9,838 nucleotides of DNA from assembly GCA_937958075.1 (NCBI GenBank), contig CALFFB010000215.1, positions 1 to 9,838 of the forward strand, in the 5' to 3' direction. The DNA is from an uncultured Geobacteraceae bacterium (GTDB taxonomy: Bacteria; Desulfobacterota; Desulfuromonadia; Desulfuromonadales; Geopsychrobacteraceae). Position numbers and translations under genes: made by a program. Under the pieces are notes generated by a model. It searched no databases, was not told the DNA's origin, and saw only the letters and a list, made by a program, of their open reading frames with translations. This document shows, in pieces, positions 6,854-9,838 of this stretch; positions within the stretch are counted from its first letter, which is position 1, and the number at the start of each line of letters is the position of its first letter.

Positions 6854-7534
6854 TCATAGCAGTTCCATGCGGGCAAAGCGCCGGTTGACCATATAAACCA
6901 GCAGCAGTATGGAAAAGGTGATGGCGAACAGGACAAAAGCGTACTGGTGGGCGGTGGCGTAATCAAGGGCTTCAACCCGGTCATAGATGGCAATGGAGGC
7001 CATGCGGGTTTCGCCGGGGATATTGCCGCCGACCATCAGCACCACCCCGAATTCACCGATGGTGTGGGCGAAGCTCAGGACACAGCCGGCCAGAATGCCC
7101 GGCTTCATGTTGGGCAGCAGGATGGTGAACAGGGTCTTCACGCGGGAGATCCCCAGGGTCGCCGCTGCTTCGCGCAGATTGGCCGGAATGGCGGCAAAGC
7201 CGCTCTGCAGGGGATGAATCATGAAGGGGAGGCTGAACAGCACCGAGCCGACGATGACCCCCTCGAAGCTGAAGACCAGACGCAGATTAAGCCAGCTCTC
7301 CAGAAAGCTGCCCACCGCATTGACCGGACTGAAGAAAACCAGCAGATAAAAGCCCAGCACCGTTGGCGGCAGCACCAGGGGCATGCTCACCAGGGTTTCA
7401 ACCACGGCCTTGCCGCGACTCCGGCTGTAGGCCAGCCAGTAACTCAGGGGGATGCCCAGCACCAGCAGAATAACAGTCGTGATGATAGCCACCTGGAAGG
7501 TGAGAATCATGGTCTGGGTGAAGTCGGAATTCAT
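6854..7534 (-). CDS. modB: Molybdate ABC transporter permease ModB
   Basis: This 226-residue inner-membrane protein forms the channel for molybdate. It has about five hydrophobic segments, beginning at residues 9-35. MPLVLPPTVLGFYLL (51-65) is characteristic of ModB. The EAA loop that contacts ModC is at 122-141 (EAAATLGISRVKTLFTILLP). I chose ATG 7534 because it gives the usual short ModB N-terminus directly before the first membrane helix. Longer in-frame starts at 7603 and 7582 lie inside repeat copy C and have no ribosome site. The site before 7534 is itself weak (GGATG, about 13 bases away). The gene lies between repeats C and B in the mod operon. Confidence 0.92.
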   Translation of the reverse strand: MNSDFTQTMILTFQVAIITTVILLVLGIPLSYWLAYSRSRGKAVVETLVSMPLVLPPTVLGFYLLVFFSPVNAVGSFLESWLNLRLVFSFEGVIVGSVLFSLPFMIHPLQSGFAAIPANLREAAATLGISRVKTLFTILLPNMKPGILAGCVLSFAHTIGEFGVVLMVGGNIPGETRMASIAIYDRVEALDYATAHQYAFVLFAITFSILLLVYMVNRRFARMELL

Positions 7535-7565
7535 AAAATATCTACATCCATTGTCTATTTTGTGT

Positions 7566-7668
7566 GGGGTCGTGGCTCTCATGACGAGGGTGTCTGTCGC
7601 CATGGACGGCGACAGTCAAGCGGTCATGGACGACGCAAAGCGTCCCTCGGATTGAGAGTTACGAGCCC
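7566..7668 (-). repeat. Structured intergenic repeat, copy C
   Basis: This copy sits between the molbindin gene and modB, oriented with mod transcription. Read on the minus strand, its outer stem is GGG-c-TCGT/ACGA-CCC, CTCTCA/TGAGAG, a 3x3 internal loop ATC/TCA, and CGAGGG/CCCTCG. All of these pair perfectly. Inside are P2 (GC-GTC, loop GTCCAT, GAC-c-GC) and P3 (CTGTCGCC, loop GTCCAT, GGCGACAG; 7594-7615). Both hairpins carry the same six-base loop. The CCCC edge is followed by ACAC here and in copy A. No clear target-site duplication is visible at any copy. Confidence 0.88.
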
Positions 7669-7691
7669 AGACAAAGAAAAGTCGAGTAAGT

Positions 7692-8096
7692 TCACTTTGC
7701 CGTCAATGACACTTCGTTGGCCTTGACCAGCCATTCCACCTGATCACCGGTTTTCAGCTGCAGTCGCTGGGCGGAACGATTGGTGATGATGGAAATGATC
7801 TGCTGCCCGACAAAATCAAGGCAGATCTCTGCGAGCATGCCGCTGCAGCGGATGTTGGAAACGGTTGCCGGAAACCGGTTGCGCAGACTGATCAGGCCAC
7901 TTAGGTTGCGGGCAATGGAGACTTCAGTTTCCTTGAACACCACCTGAACTGTGTGCCCCGTTCGTAACCAGGGGCAGCACTCCGGGGTTTCAACGATGAG
8001 CGCGGTCATTGTCGTGCCTTCGGCCACATCAATATCCACCAGGGACAGGCTGCCGTCCGTATCAATGGCCGCAATCGTACCGGGGATGCTGTTCAT
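7692..8096 (-). CDS. Tandem Mop/TOBE-domain molybdate-binding protein (molbindin)
   Basis: This is a 134-residue cytosolic protein made of two Mop/TOBE-like halves. The first half (1-63) ends VQVVFKETEVSIAR. The second (66-134) begins LSGLISLRNRFPATVSNI, typical of a Mop domain, and ends VEWLVKANEVSLTAK. The two halves echo each other. Such dimop proteins bind molybdate or tungstate oxyanions and are thought to store or buffer them. The ATG at 8096 lies one base after the modA stop, so translation is coupled to ModA; longer in-frame starts would run into modA. It has no DNA-binding helix-turn-helix, so it is not a ModE regulator. It may supply NifQ with Mo (inference). The first domain is less typical than the second. 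Confidence 0.85.
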   Translation of the reverse strand: MNSIPGTIAAIDTDGSLSLVDIDVAEGTTMTALIVETPECCPWLRTGHTVQVVFKETEVSIARNLSGLISLRNRFPATVSNIRCSGMLAEICLDFVGQQIISIITNRSAQRLQLKTGDQVEWLVKANEVSLTAK

Positions 8097-8097
8097 G

Positions 8098-8844
8098 TCA
8101 GAATCCGTATCGGGACAGAATCGACTTGCCTTCGGAGCTGAGGACGAAGGTTCCGAATGTCTGTGCCAGGGAGTTGTTCCGCGCCTGTTTGAGGACGACG
8201 AACCCCAGGGGCATAGGGGTATGCATGGACTCCTCCACCAGCGCAAACTCACCGATGCGCTGCATGTCAGCAGAAAGGGCCAGAGCGTAAGCGGTAAGAC
8301 ACACCTGCGCCGCGCCGCTGGCGGCAAAATGAGAGGCCTGTGAGATGTTTTCTCCCATCACCAGACGCGGAGCCAGTTTCTCCCACAAGCCTTGCTGACT
8401 GAGAACTTCTTTGGCTGCGGCGCCGTAGGGAGCCAGTTCCGGATTGGCGATGGCAAGTTGCTGGATATCTGGATTGTCCAGCCCGGCGATTCCCCGGCTT
8501 AAATCCACCGGACCTCCCCGCCGCTGCCAGACGACCAGACGGCCGACGGCATATTGTCTGACTTCGTCAAGGCTGTACCCACCGGCATGAAGGCGCTGCG
8601 GGTAGTCCATGTCGGCGGAGAAAAAAATGTCGTAGGGCGCGCCATTGCTGATTTGCGCATAGGCTTTGCCGCTGGAGCTGAAAACAATATTGACCTTGCT
8701 GCCGGGATTCTGCTGTTCAAACGCTGTGGCCAGATCATCCATGGCAAAGCGCAGGCTGGCAGCGGCAACAACCGTCAGGGACTGCGCCTGGGATGGGGAC
8801 ACCAGAGCCAGTACAAGAATGATCAGCAGCAGAAGCTGTTTCAT
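8098..8844 (-). CDS. modA: Periplasmic molybdate-binding protein ModA
   Basis: The 248-residue product is the periplasmic solute receptor for molybdate and tungstate that delivers substrate to ModB. Residues 1-20 form a signal peptide (MKQ, then a leucine-rich core, ending SPSQA) with likely cleavage after A20. The mature protein opens LTVVAAASLRFAMDDLATAF with a conserved binding Ser (S30). FSSSGK (55-60) supplies further oxyanion ligands, and GAPYDIFFSAD (68-78) is a strong ModA signature. The start at 8844 has AGGA about nine bases upstream. It is the first mod gene, 104 bp after nifB on the same strand, and is followed one base later by the molbindin gene. Confidence 0.94.
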   Translation of the reverse strand: MKQLLLLIILVLALVSPSQAQSLTVVAAASLRFAMDDLATAFEQQNPGSKVNIVFSSSGKAYAQISNGAPYDIFFSADMDYPQRLHAGGYSLDEVRQYAVGRLVVWQRRGGPVDLSRGIAGLDNPDIQQLAIANPELAPYGAAAKEVLSQQGLWEKLAPRLVMGENISQASHFAASGAAQVCLTAYALALSADMQRIGEFALVEESMHTPMPLGFVVLKQARNNSLAQTFGTFVLSSEGKSILSRYGF

Positions 8845-8878
8845 GGCATGCCATCCTGATTTCAGATGTTGTCGGTCC

Positions 8879-8890
8879 GATACGATTATC
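8879..8890. promoter_or_regulatory. Small dyad upstream of modA
   Basis: GATA-CGAT-TATC is a spaced palindrome about 35 bp before the modA start, next to TCGG-T-CCGA at 8872-8880. It could be an operator for metal or Mo control, but it does not match the E. coli ModE consensus well. No good sigma54 element is present in the 104-bp gap. A TTGACA at 8933-8938 on the minus strand lacks a convincing -10 at the right distance. Confidence 0.25.
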
Positions 8891-8923
8891 TTTGCCGAAT
8901 TGTACGAGAAAATGACACAGGGC

Positions 8924-8952
8924 TTGATCTGCTGTCAAAACAAACAGATCAA
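8924..8952. repeat. Inverted repeat overlapping the nifB stop codon
   Basis: TTGATCTG (8924-8931) and CAGATCAA (8945-8952) form a perfect 8-bp stem around a 13-base loop. The stem includes the nifB stop codon. In the direction of nifB transcription no run of T follows, so it is not a standard intrinsic terminator. It could stabilise the nifB 3' end, attenuate read-through into modA, or bind a protein. Confidence 0.45.
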
Positions 8953-9824
8953 ACAGCCAGTTTGTGCAGGTTATTCAGGTCGATATCCTGCCCGACGATC
9001 CCGGCGGCGTCAGCGCGGCATTGTTTGCAGTGACGGGCCTGGGAGAGGATCAGTTCCGCCTGGTTGCGTACCAGTTCCAGGGTCAGCTCGCAAGGGGGTG
9101 TGATGTCCCTGAACCGGCCGACGGGGATCACCGGTATGATGTTCATCATCGAAACGCCCAGCTCCCGCATGCGGACCGCCAGGTCCAGGGTTTCGTGGTC
9201 ATTGATGTCGGGAATATAGACATGATTGATCTTCACCATCAGCCCGGCTGCGACAGTCGCCTGGATACCGGCCAGCTGTTTGTCGATGAGAAAGCCCGCG
9301 GCCCGGGTGCCGGAAAAACGCTGACCCTGATAGTGAATCCATTCATACACCCTGGCGCCGCTTTCGACGGTGAGGGCGTTGACGGTCACCGTCAGGCTGT
9401 GGACACCTACGGACAGAATCTCCGGCAGCTTCTCCTCCAGCAGCAGGCCGTTGGTGGACAGACACAGAGTCATCTCCGGGAAGGCGGCGCGTACCAGGCG
9501 GAAGGTTTCGAAGGTCTTCGGGTTGGCCAGGGGATCGCCGGGACCGGCGATGCCGACCACTTTGAGTCGGGCTCCCCCCTGCCTCTCCATGTGTCGTTTC
9601 ACCAGCCGTACCCGTTCGAGAGCCTCTGCCGGTTGCAGGATCCTGCTGGTGACACCGGGGCGGCTTTCGTTGGCGCAGTCGAATTTGCGTTCACAGAAAC
9701 CGCACTTGATGTTGCACCCCGGCGCTACCGGCAGGTGAATGCGTCCGGCCTTGCTGTGATCGCCACCGAAACAGGGGTGATCTGTGGTCTGTTGTGCGGT
9801 TATCATGGGACAGCCGGTGGCCAT
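8949..9824 (-). CDS. nifB: FeMo-cofactor biosynthesis radical SAM protein NifB
   Basis: NifB fuses two [4Fe-4S] clusters and inserts carbide from S-adenosylmethionine to make NifB-co (L-cluster), the Fe-S core of FeMo-co. The 291-residue protein has HPCFGGDHSKAGRIHLPVAP (16-35), then the radical SAM triad C37-x3-C41-x2-C44, and the NifB-specific DCANESRPGV (49-58). The C-terminal HCKQCRADAAG (C266, C269) is also characteristic of NifB. It ends without the NifX-like domain found in many proteobacterial NifB proteins, so it is the compact type. The ATG is preceded by AAGGAG with six bases between, inside the window. Its promoter lies outside. The gene heads a same-strand series with modA, the molbindin gene, modB, modC and thpR; whether all are one transcript is inferred. 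Confidence 0.96.
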   Translation of the reverse strand: MATGCPMITAQQTTDHPCFGGDHSKAGRIHLPVAPGCNIKCGFCERKFDCANESRPGVTSRILQPAEALERVRLVKRHMERQGGARLKVVGIAGPGDPLANPKTFETFRLVRAAFPEMTLCLSTNGLLLEEKLPEILSVGVHSLTVTVNALTVESGARVYEWIHYQGQRFSGTRAAGFLIDKQLAGIQATVAAGLMVKINHVYIPDINDHETLDLAVRMRELGVSMMNIIPVIPVGRFRDITPPCELTLELVRNQAELILSQARHCKQCRADAAGIVGQDIDLNNLHKLAV

Positions 9825-9830
9825 GGGCTT

Positions 9831-9836
9831 CTCCTT
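9831..9836 (-). promoter_or_regulatory. nifB ribosome binding site
   Basis: AAGGAG on the minus strand lies six bases before ATG 9824. It supports the predicted start and a full-length nifB despite the nearby window edge. Confidence 0.75.
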
Positions 9837-9838
9837 GT

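Noticed and set aside
7566..7668. Known molybdenum-cofactor riboswitch
   Set aside because: Location before modB made it worth considering, but the fold and sequence do not match what I recall of the Moco RNA, one copy is antisense to its operon, and the copies look like a dispersed repeat.
6947..7726. Plus-strand frame of 259 codons
   Set aside because: It lies opposite modB and repeat copy C. Its composition (His/Gln/Gly-rich, no hydrophobic core) is that of an antisense shadow of a membrane protein gene.
9249..9262. Further copy of the repeat hairpin in nifB (GCGACAGTCGC)
   Set aside because: It is a short palindrome within conserved nifB coding sequence and shares no other part of the repeat.
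1..9838. CRISPR arrays, tRNA or rRNA genes, insertion sequences
   Set aside because: No regularly spaced repeats, tRNA-like cloverleaf, rRNA segment or transposase frame was seen.

Overview
The window is part of a molybdenum-nitrogenase biosynthesis locus joined to a molybdate-uptake operon. It comes from a fairly GC-rich, Gram-negative-type bacterium. NifB is of the stand-alone type without a NifX domain, the nif promoters look sigma54-dependent, and the gene set is compact. This suggests a Desulfuromonadales/Geobacter-like 'deltaproteobacterium', but no taxonomic marker is present, so that is inference.

Layout from left to right. nifV (homocitrate synthase) is on the minus strand at 9-1125 or so. 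A 358-bp divergent control region (1126-1483) carries two sigma54-type -24/-12 elements pointing outward, with an A/T-tract inverted repeat exactly midway between them. nifE (GTG start, 1484-2836) and nifN (2824-4110) follow on the plus strand and overlap by 13 bp. After a 153-bp gap comes a gene of 328 codons (4264-5250) encoding a NifU-like scaffold domain fused to a complete NifQ domain. A convergent block on the minus strand, read right to left, holds nifB (8949-9824), modA (8098-8844), a tandem-Mop molbindin (7692-8096), modB (6854-7534), modC (5836-6714) and thpR (5275-5826).

The genes form one pathway. ModABC imports molybdate and the molbindin probably buffers it. NifQ donates Mo, NifB makes the Fe-S core NifB-co, NifV makes homocitrate, and NifEN assembles FeMo-co from these parts.

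The most striking extra signal is a family of three ~102-103-bp structured repeats. One lies in each of three gaps inside the operons: nifN/nifU-Q, modB/modC and molbindin/modB. All three fold into the same shape, a long interrupted stem enclosing two hairpins. At about eight stem positions the copies differ by compensatory changes that keep the pairing. The NifU-NifQ fusion, whose NifU part has lost one cluster-binding Cys, is the second highlight.
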